A model generated the notes under the pieces. The model was not told the DNA's origin. It saw only the letters and a list, made by a program, of their open reading frames with translations, and made no database searches. The position numbers and the translations under genes are program-made. From Theocolax elegans (Eukaryota > Arthropoda > Insecta > Hymenoptera > Cerocephalidae), in the NCBI GenBank assembly GCA_026168455.1, contig CM047427.1, positions 45,424,558-45,488,557 on the forward strand: a stretch of 64,000 bases of DNA. The letters run 5' to 3'. Each line of letters starts with the position of its first letter. Within the stretch, counting starts at the first letter, position 1. Below are positions 22,851 to 33,165 of this stretch, one piece after another.

Positions 22851-24109
22851 ATTTATTATATTAAATATTTATTTATTAGGATGCACAGGAATAAAAGGTT
22901 ACAACACTCAAAATGTTAGTGCGCATTAATTATATTTTATCTAAATTTTATACAGACAGATATACCGACGCGAAATATATTTATTACTTTAAATTAATTT
23001 ATCTATAACGCACAAAATATGAATTCATCAGGTAATATACAACGAGTTATAATTACGAACAAGATTCAAATATGAAATTAACGCAAACAAAGGTGAGTAA
23101 TTCAGTCTACGAAACTTAACTGATGATATGCGTGGCGTTGATTGATAGCCCCTCTTGTTCACACCATCGAGATGCACTCGACTTCTTCCGTAGTTGTATT
23201 CGGTAAAGCTTAGATACACCATGAATAAGGACGGCCTCGATGCCAGTGCCTGGTATCTGTCAAGATAATGGCTCGTCGCATTCGCGTGTATATAACAGTA
23301 AGGCCCAGTTTATCTTTGGCGGGGTCAATCCAGTGCTTAGTATTTCGGCGAGCAGGGAACGAGAGAGAGAGAGAGCTAATTGAGCGCCTCGGGTTTACTT
23401 ATACCCCGAAATTAACGCACCTTCCGGAGAATCCGCAAGATTTTTGATAGATAATGCGCGCGCTATTTAAACTCGTTACATTTCTTCCTCCTTTTTACTG
23501 GCCTTTGTTTAAAAGCAAGTAAAAATGAAATATAATATACGATAAAAAAACTTAGTATAACTCGTTAAATAATACATATTTTCGTATCCTTCTTTTGATT
23601 TGCGGTCTCGCTGACTAAGAGAATAACTTCATAATTATCAGTTATTAAGTAAAGAATACTATTGAAAAGATTGCTAAACATTTGTACTATATTAAATTCA
23701 ACTCGAATTTATCGGTGAAATAACTAGAATACATTTTATTCGGATGCGCATTTTAAGTCTTCGACGTCGAAATATATTATGCTAGAGATCTAATGTTAAC
23801 AAATCATTATCATAATACAAATAAATGTTTACATTTCTTTACTTCAATTGTCTCGCAGTTATATTCTTCGTCAATATTTTTTCGCAGTTAAGCTTAATTT
23901 CGATATTCGTTACGCTTACTACAATAAATCGTCCATCTATCCGCTTACATTTCTATTTTTATTTATATTGTACATATTTTAGAAATTTCTTACTATTCTA
24001 TTCATTTTTATTGGTTTATTTATTATTGTTAATGTAGATATATATATATATATATATATTGTAACGAATCAATATAATATTTGATTATATTATATTGCTC
24101 GTAACATTC

Positions 24110-24148
<39 letters not shown>

Positions 24149-24794
24149 AGCCTGTGTATTAATCTTTACAGCTGTTACATGTCGACGTTTGATGATTTTT
24201 GGCGATTTTCGCGGACCTTCGTAAAGGTAAAAGTAGGGAAAGAGAAAGAGTTTTCGGTTCGTAAGTGCGAGAGCACTTAGACTAATCTCAACCGGCGAGA
24301 TAATCACTGAGACTTATTTCAACCTTCGTGAGAGAGTTATTTTGTTTACTCTTCTCTCCATTTTTTGATTGCCTCGTGCCGCTTGTGATCCTGGTGCTGT
24401 GCTGGTGACCCAGTGAAGCCGTGGTAGTTTGTTCGGCGATGACGCAGCCCAGGAAGCTAAGGAGAGTAGCGACCACGCAGACTTTGTCTGGTCATTTGAT
24501 TATCCATCGCGGCTCACGCACTGTAAGTGCCAGTTTTGTAGTCTCTCTCTCTCTTTCTCTCTTTATTAATTTCGCGTATCGACCTGTGATCTCGTGTGCA
24601 TCGGCACGCGTGTATTACCTCTTTTTGATAATATACTCTTGTTTTTATTTTAAATTAAACATCGTGTTTTCACTCTTATTGTTTGCCCTTTCATTTTCGT
24701 TCGCGTTCGCTAAGTAAAGGATACCGCCGCCTCCGGCTATACGTGTCTTATAGACTCGTATTATTACTGAGCGGCTGATAGCGTAGTGAGACTA
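22851..24794. other. non-coding stretch with a possible minus-strand LTR edge
   Basis: At 23471-23497 the minus strand reads a purine tract (GGAGGAAGAAA) followed by TGTAACGAG, which looks like a polypurine tract plus LTR start of a minus-strand LTR element; the other LTR edge was not found. Also here: a (GA)n run near 23364, (TA)n at about 24038-24059, a CT-rich tract at 24107-24147, and an inverted AT repeat at 24072-24097. A 28-codon ORF at 24439 ends at a consensus donor (GTAAGT); see findings. No confident gene. Confidence 0.4.
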
Positions 24795-25342
24795 CTGTTT
24801 AATGGTAATCAATTGGTATTATTAATTATTATTATTATTATTATTTTTATTTTATTAAAACTTTATTTCGGCCTTATTGGCCCAGAAATGGACATTGGCT
24901 AGATTACATGTTCGCACACTCATACTTTTCCATACGTTTCACACTTCTCTTTTCCTATTTTACATTATCATTTCGTTTTATTTTGTATCATTTTCATTAT
25001 ATAATTTACTTTTCATATATTTGCTACAGACAATAAAACATCCCCTGATTAATATTAAAATTTTGATTTTATATCTAAATTTTCTTATTTTTATTACAAG
25101 TATTTTCTTTCTTTCCTACTTTGTATTTTTCTAACCTCATTACTTTTTTTCTATCTTTTTTTTTTTCTTTTTTTCTTCTTTATACATCAATTTATAATTC
25201 TACTTTACTATTACATTCATTTTTTACATTCTTTCACCCTGCATTCATCCTTTTTTTTTACATCATAGCGTTCCCGTGTTTATTTAAATTACACCTTTAT
25301 TTACACACAGCCGTTCTTATTTCGCATACATTAATAACTTTT

Positions 25343-25832
25343 CTACATTTTTTCTTTGATCGCCATCGAGATCTTCTCTATCGCTTTTACAATTTCTAAA
25401 TCGCATTTCCCTTCATACAGCTTTTTTAATCTTTCATATCTTTCTCCTGAAAGGTTTTCAGTCCACTGAACTGTTTTTTCGCACTCTTCCATATAATGGT
25501 CTATATTTCCCCAGTCTTCCTCGCATAATACGCATAATTTTTCTTTTTCTCCTAACCAGTATTTATTTATATTTTCTAAATTTCCGCACCTAAGTCTCGC
25601 GATTACAGAGTTATTTCTTCCGCTTATTCCCTTTTTCAGGTACAATGGTAAATTATCACAGACTATTTCCTTATATCTAACATTGTATTTAGAATTATTA
25701 ATTTTTTCATTTATCCTCTGTTTTTCAATATCTAAGCTCCTCCCATACGTTTCTACCTCAATCTCTATATTTTGTTCGATTTTGTCCCTAATATATTCTA
25801 AGCTAAAACCTAATGAATTGTAATATTTTTTC
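25343..25832 (-). pseudogene. LINE ORF2, C-terminal CCHC domain
   Basis: After the insertion the minus-strand reading continues and ends with CVLCEEDWGNIDHYMEECEK, a CX2CX8HX4C-type zinc motif usual at the end of insect LINE ORF2, then a helical tail to a TAA-type end at 25343. Continuity of the ORF across the duplicated target site shows that the insertion is younger than the LINE. Confidence 0.75.
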
Positions 25833-26027
25833 TTACAAAATTTTAACGTTCGGTAATATGTATATGTATAATAATTATCGGTCTCTCCGAACCAAATGCC
25901 TTACTTTTGGAATAATGCAGGCCTCTCGTACTCTTTGTCCACTATGGTTGGTGGAATCTCACAGAGCACGGCCTTTTATATATATAGCCGCAGAACATCT
26001 CGCTGGCGTCGCGGTTCATCTTGCGAC

Positions 26028-26096
26028 AGGCGTCTAAGGTAAGATCTCCAGTTCCTTACTGAGGAGTCCAAGCTGGAGATCGAGGACGAAACGCCT
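26028..26096 (+). ncRNA. type III hammerhead ribozyme, copy A
   Basis: All consensus parts are present. Stem III is AGGCG/CGCCT (26028-26032 with 26092-26096), and the cleavage triplet GTC ends at 26034. Stem I is TAAGG/CCTTA (26035-26039 with 26054-26058). Core CTGAGGA is at 26059-26065, stem II GTCC/GGAC at 26066-26069 with 26084-26087, and GAAA at 26088-26091. Open stem III makes it type III. Both closing loops are 14 nt, and loop I GATCTCCAG (26043-26051) is perfectly complementary to loop II CTGGAGATC (26073-26081). Predicted cut between 26034 and 26035. Confidence 0.9.
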
Positions 26097-26416
26097 TTAA
26101 TTATTTTAAAAGGCCGTGCTCTGTGAGATTCCACCAACCATAGTGGACAAAGAGTACGAGAGGCCTGCATTATTCCAAAAGTAAGGCATTTGGTTCGGAG
26201 AGACCGATAATTATTATACATATACATATTACCGAACGTTAAAATTTTGTAACAAACAACTCGCGATACGGTCTAAAAATTCGCGCTCTGGCTGGTGGCT
26301 TTTCCCACCACTAGAGGGAGACGACTATCTCTCTACACTCGTTGGAGAGATCGTCGTCTATTTTCTATATATATAGCCGCAGAACATCTCGCTGGCGTCG
26401 CGGTTCATCTTGCGAC

Positions 26417-26485
26417 AGGCGTCTAAGGTAAGATCTCCAGTTCCTTACTGAGGAGTCCAAGCTGGAGATCGAGGACGAAACGCCT
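26417..26485 (+). ncRNA. type III hammerhead ribozyme, copy B
   Basis: Identical to copy A and 389 bp downstream, same strand. Predicted cut between 26423 and 26424. Cleavage at both sites would release a 389-nt RNA with 5'-OH and 2',3'-cyclic phosphate ends, suited to circularisation. Confidence 0.9.
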
Positions 26486-26609
26486 TTAATTATTTTAAAA
26501 GGCCGTGCTCTGTGAGATTCCACCAACCATAGTGGACAAAGAGTACGAGAGGCCTGCATTATTCCAAAAGTAAGGCATTTGGTTCGGAGAGACCGATAAT
26601 TATTATACA

Positions 26610-27941
26610 TGTAATATTTTTTCCTTTCCATGTTATATAATGTTTCCAAATTTTCTCTTTGTCCCTCTATCCAGCACATTTTTATCAATCTGTCATTACT
26701 TAGTTTCCCTATTTTTTGTTCAAATCTAACAGCTCTTGACCCCCAGTGTAACGCTAATTTATTTGTCACCGTTTCTTTGTAAATTATATATTTTGGTGTC
26801 CATATGTCTAGTTTTAAAATCCACCTTATATAATCGGTTTTTATTTTTTCCAGCTCTTTTTTTTCTTGCCATCCCCATATTTCGACCCCATATTCCATTA
26901 CACTTCTTACTAGATATTGAAATAATTTTATTCTTCTTTTAAAATCCCCATTACAGTATTTTTCACCCAGTCCCCAAGTTTATTTGCTGCCGTTATTCCT
27001 TTTTTTTTTAATTCATTAATGTGGTCCTTATAGTTACCCTCTTTATTAAATGTAAAACCTAAATATTTAAATTGCCTCACTTCTTCTATTTCCTTATTCT
27101 CTCATAACCATTTATCTTTTTTGGAGTTCCTACCTTTGTTAAATACTAGAATTTTTGTTTTTTCTGTGCTTAGAATAAGCTTTCTATTTTTTAGAAACTT
27201 TTGTAACGTATCACACATATCAAGAAGTGCCTCTCGGTTCTCAGCTAATAAGACAATGTCATCCGCGTATGCTAACGACCAAATTCTATTGCTCCCTATC
27301 TTTATTCCTCCTATATTCCTGTCCTTAAATTCCTTTTCTAAACCCTCAATGTACAGACAAAAGAGAAGTGGACTCAGAACACACCCCTGCCTTAGCCCCA
27401 TGGTGATCCAGAATTCTTTTGAGGTTCCTTCTTTCATCCTAATTTTAACTTTGGTTTCTTCATAGATTCCTTTTAACCTTTCAATCAAGTATTTACTAAT
27501 ATCTTGTTTTTCCATGATCTCCCATAATAAACTCCTATCCACTGTATCGAATGCTGCCTTTAAATCTATAAACATTGAATATATTTTTTGTTTGCTTAGT
27601 TTCGACCTCTGTATTAAATGGTTTAAAATATATATATTGTCCAGTGTAGATCTTTCTTTCCTAAAACCTGCTTGTCCTTCTGGTAGCAGGTTCTTATCCT
27701 TAATCTCTTTTTCTAGCCTACCTCTTATCACCTCTGTATAAAGTTTATATGCCGTTGTTAATAGTGAAATTCCTCTGTAATTTTTCGCTATATTATGATC
27801 CCCTTTTTTATACAGTGGTACAATAACCGCTGTTTTCCATTCTTCTGGCATGTCATCTCCATCCCAAATTTTTCCTAGCACGCATATCATTCTTGTAATC
27901 AGATCCTCTCCTCCATACAACCATACTTCATCGACTTCCAT
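26610..27941 (-). pseudogene. LINE ORF2, reverse transcriptase
   Basis: The frame at 27941-27102 has the RT blocks in order: WKTAVIVPLYKKGD, NYRGISLLTTAYKLY, GQAGFRKERSTLDNIYIL, IDLKAAFDTVDR, GLRQGCVLSPLLFCLY, the catalytic LAYADDIVLL, and KTKILVFNKG. A stop occurs just after 27102 and short broken frames follow (GVEIWGWQEKKELEKIKTDY at about 26890, LALHWGSRAVRFEQ). The thumb region reads up to ERKKYY at 26610, where the hammerhead retroelement is inserted. The reading resumes on the far side at 25832. Confidence 0.85.
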
Positions 27942-29422
27942 CGATGCCCGCAGCTTTTTTCTTTTTTAATATCCTCCATGCTCTTTTTATTTCTATACCA
28001 GTCATTTTTTCTTCCTCCGTTAGTCCTTCTACTTTTTTCCTTTTTTCTCCTATTTGTTTTTCTTCGGTTCCTTGTAGTAATGTTTTAAAATGATTGATCC
28101 AGTCTTCTTCTTTTAAGTTATTATCTATTATTTCTTTTCTTTTCCTGAATCTATTCAAAAACTTCCATACGTCGTTTTCTCTTTTTATGCCTCTTAACTC
28201 TGCATCCTCCATTTCTTTAAATTGTTTTTCTTTTTCCAGGCAGTGCTTTCTCCACTCTTTTCTTTTCTTTATATAGACTTCTTTATCATTCCTACCATTT
28301 TTCCACTGTATTAACGCTCTGTTTACCTCTCTCTTTTTTCTGGCACAGCTTCTGTCCCACCATCTCTTCATACCTATTTTCCATTTTTTTATTTTGATTT
28401 CTTTTTTTTTAACCGAATTCCAAACTATCTTTTTTATTTCTTCCCAAGATATTTGAGCCGTATCACCATCCTTAATCTCTCCATCTACATTTGCGGTTAT
28501 TTCTTTAAATTCTGCTATGTCTTCTTCGCTCCATGTTATTATTTCCTTTTTTTTTGGTCCTTCTTGCTTTTTTCCTTTTTCTCTTTCTTCTTTATTATTT
28601 CTGTTACTTTTATCCATTGACACCATTGCGCATACAGGGACATGGTCCGAGCCCACCCTCTCCTCTATCACGTACTTAACTATCCGATCCCACATTTTTT
28701 CATTTACTATAATAAAATCTATTACTGAGCTACCTCTGTTACCTATAAACGTAAATTCTCCCTCCATATCCCCCTGTGTTCTACCATTTAGTATTACCCA
28801 TCCTTTATTTCAATGAAATCTACCATTTTTTTACCCCCATTACTAATAGTTTTGTCTTTACTAACTCTTTTATTTAACTTTTATTTACCCCTAATTCTTG
28901 GCCCAGATTATAATTTATTCCCTCCTCTCCTATCCGTATATTAAAGTCACCTCCAATAATTATTTCCCCCTCATCTATATAATCTTCCTCGTCCAGTTTT
29001 TCTCAGATCCTTTCACTATTACCTGTATTATAAACTGACCATACTGTTATTTCCTTCCCCTTTTCTTTTATTACCGATTTTATAAGTCCCCTTTCACACA
29101 TGATTCCTATTTTATTTTTATCAAACACTAAATCTTTTTTAACCCCTATTATAAAACCTCCTTTCGCTCTACCTTTTTTATGTTCCTTTACCGCTGATAC
29201 CACGCACCATTCAAACTTATCTGATAATTTCTGTTTTAAATTATTTGCGTCTTTTTCTTCCACCCATGTTTCTGATAAACTTATAAAAACTGCTTTTTCA
29301 ATATAAACCCAAAAATCTCTTTCTTTGTTCCATATTCCCGCTACATTCCAAAATATGAATTTTCTCACATTTCCCTCCTCGTAATTTTCTCCTGAATTAT
29401 CCCTTAAACTCCATTTCTGCAC
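27928..29422 (-). pseudogene. LINE ORF2, APE endonuclease and linker
   Basis: The first piece (29422-29003) starts MQKWSLRDNSGENYEEGNVR and contains FWNVAGIWN and LSETW, the first APE-endonuclease motifs. A stop at 29003 and an open but broken stretch follow. A second piece (28767-27928) carries the C-terminal motifs: SSVIDFIIV and GSDHVPV (the SDH catalytic His motif), then a long Lys/Glu-rich linker toward the RT. The frame breaks at about 27935 in the AAGIDG motif at the start of the RT. The enzyme would nick target DNA for target-primed reverse transcription; this copy is broken. Confidence 0.8.
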
Positions 29423-30471
29423 TATTGAAAATTTTTTTGTTGATTCCCCTCGTTTGTCTCGCTACTATTCGTTTCCCCCTCTCTATTTGTAGTTTCTAAT
29501 CTTTCTACGCTTTGGTTCTTCCCGTCTAATTCTATTCTATGTACTAATCTTTCCATGTCCTCCCACCTAAACCATGTATTTTTATAAAATATTTTACCGA
29601 ACCCTATTTTAAGCTGGATACCTCTCTCCCTTTTTTCTCTAACCCACGCAGTCATTTCTTCCTGTCTTTTTCTTTCCTCATAGCTTCTGTAATGCTCAAT
29701 ATATATTTTAGTCCCTACTAATTTATTCTTATTGCGCATAATCAACTCTTTGTCCTCCGCGCTCTCTAGTTTAATTACTATTACTTTTCCTTTAATTCTC
29801 ACGCTGTTTTGATCGATATCAATATCTACATTTAGCTTTTCTTTTAAAAATTTTACTACCGTTACTTTTACCGTTTCACTGTTCTGATTTATATCTAAAC
29901 CTTTCATCACTATCACATTTTGGTTTTCTCTTTTTTCTTTCTCCGCTAGCATTTTTTTCATCTGAATTACGTCCCTATCTGAAAAACTTAACCTACTCAA
30001 ACGACTAAATCCGCTCACGCCGGTCTGGTTGCTTCCCGCTGACGCGTTGCTTGCCCGACTCGATTCGCTCGCCAAACTTCGCGCCGATCCTTGCCACGAC
30101 TGCAAGCCAGATGCGCCCTCTCTTGCACGCCCGCCTAACTTATACTCCATCTCGGCCCGCCAAACTGCTTCCCGCTCATTTTTGCGCTCTTCTAATTCAT
30201 TCACTTTTCTTTCCATTTTTTCTAACCTTTCTATCATTTCTAGCTGACGCTCTTTCATTTCCGCTTTCATTTTTTCGATCGCTAACGCTTCCTGCCTAAT
30301 TTTTCTTACCTCCTCTTCTATCTTTTCTTTAAACTCCTTCTCTTTTTCCATGAATGCTATCTTCTTTACCTTGTTGTCTAGTGTCGGTAGATTCGGGTCC
30401 GTCGGTTGTTTGATTTTAGCTCTTGTTTCCCGCTTCGTTTCCTCCCCTTTGTTTGTAGATTTACCAGACAT
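29422..30471 (-). CDS. LINE ORF1: coiled-coil, RNA-binding protein
   Basis: Intact frame of 349 codons starting MSGKSTNKGEETKRETRAKI. Residues about 40-105 form a long charged heptad coiled coil (KEKEFKEKIEEEVRKIRQEA and on). A Ser/Ala-rich linker with SRLSRLSFSDRD follows, then a C-terminal part (about 190-310) with beta-alpha patterns (NVIVMKGLD, KVIVIKLESAEDKELIMRNK, GTKIYIEHYRSYEERKRQEE, GIQLKIGFGKIFYKNTWFRW) like the RRM plus C-terminal domain of L1-type ORF1p (Transposase_22-like). No CCHC knuckles. It lies directly before ORF2. Likely role: trimeric RNA chaperone packaging LINE RNA. Confidence 0.75.
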   Translation of the reverse strand: MSGKSTNKGEETKRETRAKIKQPTDPNLPTLDNKVKKIAFMEKEKEFKEKIEEEVRKIRQEALAIEKMKAEMKERQLEMIERLEKMERKVNELEERKNEREAVWRAEMEYKLGGRAREGASGLQSWQGSARSLASESSRASNASAGSNQTGVSGFSRLSRLSFSDRDVIQMKKMLAEKEKRENQNVIVMKGLDINQNSETVKVTVVKFLKEKLNVDIDIDQNSVRIKGKVIVIKLESAEDKELIMRNKNKLVGTKIYIEHYRSYEERKRQEEMTAWVREKRERGIQLKIGFGKIFYKNTWFRWEDMERLVHRIELDGKNQSVERLETTNREGETNSSETNEGNQQKNFQ

Positions 30472-30784
30472 CTTGCCTACCTATCTAACTTCTACGCGGA
30501 TACCTATTTTCGCTTACGTGCCGACCGAATGCACTTTCTCGTACGCACGTGTCGTAGCTCGCCAACCTAACCTTCGTCGATGACCTACTTTTTCTTACCC
30601 TTTTATTTAATCACTCACACACGCATTCTTGTAACTTATTATCTCTAAATGTTCAAAATCACTTTTTATACACTTAAGCACCTTATTCTTATTTATTATT
30701 ATCACTAATCTCACAAAAAACGCAAAATACACGGGAACGCATTCGCACGCGACCGCACACATTCACGCCCTCTAGCCAAGTCCC

Positions 30785-31059
30785 TTATTATTATTATTAA
30801 AAAAATAGCAAATCTGTTATATATATGTGTGTATATATATATATATTCCTACATTTACGCTATTACAACATTTTTTTTGTTAATTATTTTATTACTAGGA
30901 AAATTCAATTATCTGCATGCTTTCATGTGCAATCTGCATCTGCATGCTAACAAATTACGGAAGTCTATATTTTCTTAGATTTTTCTTATTATAAATTCCA
31001 ATCACTTTATTTTGATTATTTAAATCACCTTACATAAAAAAGATTTGCCCAAAACACAA
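30785..31059. other. non-coding gap with TA microsatellite
   Basis: Holds an ATT-rich tract (about 30785-30805), a TA/TG run at 30820-30846 and short unassigned sequence. Confidence 0.5.
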
Positions 31060-32530
31060 GCAGTCTTGTATGGCCCTTCAAACAAATTATAAAATTTTTT
31101 TGATACGCGATCAATAGCGTTGGATAAATGCCGCTTTCTTAATAGAACTGAATCTCCCTCGTTTAAAACGACCTTAGCAATCTTTTGTCTCTTCGTCTAC
31201 AGTCAAAACTACTTATTATTTTTTCTTTTGCCAGTGTAAGTAAATATTTATTATCTAGTTGAATTTTATCAGGAAATTGCACCAATTTCGCAACTTCATC
31301 TTTAATCGGAAGCCCGAAGTGCAAATCTTGGGGGTGCGCAGGCAGTGCTAAAGTGGGTTGCGATATTAAGTATTATTAGGTGACCAATTTCTCGTCTGAC
31401 CCTTTCGGTAGGGTCAGATTTTGGATGCCGTATCGAACTAAATACGACTTTTATTCCCTCACATTCTAATTACATTCGCCATTTAGGCGACGTAATTGCG
31501 TGCCGTTGTCGATCAATACCCGTTTCGGCTTACCACATTCCGGAATATAATTGTCAAAAATTTTCTTCAAAGATGTCTGTGTCGTTGCTCACTTCAACGG
31601 ATACAATCTTGCTAACTTTGAAAATGAATCAAGAATTACAAAAATATATTCAACTACCCCCGGGCGCGAGGGAGGGGCCCATAGTAATCGACTGTAATTA
31701 ACTCTCGTGGACCATCCGCACTTACGAGGTGATATTCTCCCTTCATCGCGACCGTTGGGTGTTTATCGCGCTGACAGAGGTCACAATATAAAACAAATTG
31801 CTTAAGATCTTTCTGCATTTTCTTCCAGTAATAAAATCTGTTTATATATGTCGAGGTCTTATACACCAGGATGTCCGATCTTTTCATGTACAATTACAAT
31901 TAACTTTTAGCTATTGCTTTCGGTATGACTATTCGCCACCTGTGTGTACAACGGAAATGGAATAAAATATTCACGTAAGTCATATATGAATTATCACTTT
32001 GATTATTTTATACTTAATCAATTATTTTATTTACGTCTTGATCCTCATTTTGTTTCGTTTCTAGCTGTTTTAATAATAATTTTAACGTATTATGGTAAAT
32101 ATATTTGAAAATTGACAACCCGTAATGTATCGACTTTCTGTTCATAAAATTTACTTTCAGGGTTCAAACTAAAAAATCAGCAACTTTATTATCTATTCTT
32201 CTACAATGAGAAACTTTGTATGAATACTTTTGGAGTAGTAAACTCCATCTAATCAGTCTGCTATTGTGATATTGTGTCGAATCTAAAAATATTAAACTTT
32301 CATGATCGGTTAAAATTTGAAATTCATTAGTTATAAGAAAATGACGCGCCTTATGGACCGTATAAACTATAGCGAAGAGCTCGTTCTCAGTCGTTGAGTA
32401 ATTAATTTCCGCGCTTGTGAGACACCGGCTTACTATAGAAATTATGCGTTCGTCACCGTTTTCATCGTTTTGATAAATAATTCCAGCAATGCCGTAATCA
32501 CTCGTATCGGTTTGGACTTTAAATTACTTT
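31060..32530 (-). pseudogene. Ty3/gypsy pol remnant: RNase H and integrase
   Basis: On the minus strand, from high to low coordinates: RNase H (SDYGIAGIIYQ, INYSTTENELFAIVYTVHKA, FQILTDHESLIFL, SRLIRWSLLLQKY), a linker with several stops, the integrase zinc domain (FYYWKKMQKDLKQFVLYCDLC, shown here as 21 residues split FYYWKKMQKD and LKQFVLYCDLC) and ITVDYYGPLP with the first catalytic Asp. Then comes EYIFVILDSFSKLARLYPL and, after a frame change, VLIDNGTQ with the second Asp. No RT, gag or LTR is recognised. The type differs from the other Ty3 elements in the window. Multiple stops; dead. Confidence 0.75.
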
Positions 32531-32814
32531 AAACGGGGTGAAAAAGGGGTAAAAATCGCTAAAAACGGTCTAGAATTATTCTTACTCCAAATCAGCAATC
32601 CTTAAACCCAAGTTTGCCAAATACACGTATTACAAACTCCAAATCCACAATCAGAAATCCAACAATCCTAATCACTTAATTAACATGAGACCCATTGCCT
32701 CTTACAAAATTACTTTACTTCTAGCACTACGACGTGGAGGTAGTGAGGATTGATTCCTTTGGAGTGCTTGATTAAAGTAAACGAATTATTTATAAATCAT
32801 ATATATATATATAT

Positions 32815-33165
32815 ATACGAGGGGGGCTTAGCCCCCCTGCGCGCTTCGCGCGCCAACCCCCTATTTTTAATTTCGAAAAAGGTTTTTCGTAATTAATTTA
32901 TTTAAAATAATGTTTTAAATTGTATTATTTTTTCACTACCGTGGACACCATAAAAATTAAACAGATTCACACATCACCTTGGAGGTATTGCTATAGTTAT
33001 TATAATTTATAAATAAAAGTTTACCAAAATTTAGTTTACCAAATTTTTAATGAAATCAGAATAAAAATAATAAAAAAAATAGAGACATATTAAATGTTAA
33101 CTGTAAATTTTAAACTATATGAATTCTTATATAGCTTAAATTTATATTTTAATAATTATAAATGT
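32815..33165 (-). mobile_element. Helitron-like non-autonomous element, inverted copy
   Basis: Reverse complement of 6290-6642. In plus coordinates it begins with two adjacent GC hairpins (GGGGGGCTTAGCCCCCC and GCGCGCTTCGCGCGC) next to a TA microsatellite. On its own strand the end reads CCCCCCTCG, where the other copy has CTAG. Confidence 0.45.

Larger units (their letters stand above)
25833..26609 (+). mobile_element. tandem hammerhead ('retrozyme'-like) retroelement, copies A and B
   Basis: A 777-bp insertion in LINE ORF2, flanked by the 14-bp direct repeat TGTAATATTTTTTC (25819-25832 and 26610-26623). Structure: 144 bp inverted (25833-25976, reverse complement of about 26108-26254), then one full 389-bp unit (25977-26365), then 244 bp of a second, identical unit. 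Each unit has a hammerhead ribozyme, a second hairpin (AGACGACTATCTCTC with its complement, near 26322-26362) and no ORF. The total is almost exactly two units (144 + 244 = 388). A long target duplication and a 5' inversion are typical of target-primed reverse transcription by LINE or Penelope enzymes. Confidence 0.88.
24795..30784 (-). mobile_element. APE-type non-LTR retrotransposon (LINE), interrupted
   Basis: The 5' end is near 30784 (leader beginning GGACTTGGCTAGAGG on the minus strand). ORF1 is at 30471-29422 and ORF2 pieces at 29422-25343. The 3' end shows GGCCAATAAGGCC, AATAAA and a (TAA/AAT)n tail at about 24813-24855. It is a full-length but decayed copy, split by the hammerhead retroelement at 25833-26609. 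A TAA-type tail and APE endonuclease fit the I/Jockey/R1 group; I cannot assign the clade. Confidence 0.8.

Noticed and set aside
26322..26365. Hairpin near the ribozyme as a second self-cleaving motif
   Set aside because: It pairs well (GACGACTATCTCTC and complement) but shows no hammerhead, twister or HDV-type core; it is more likely a structural stem of the circular RNA.
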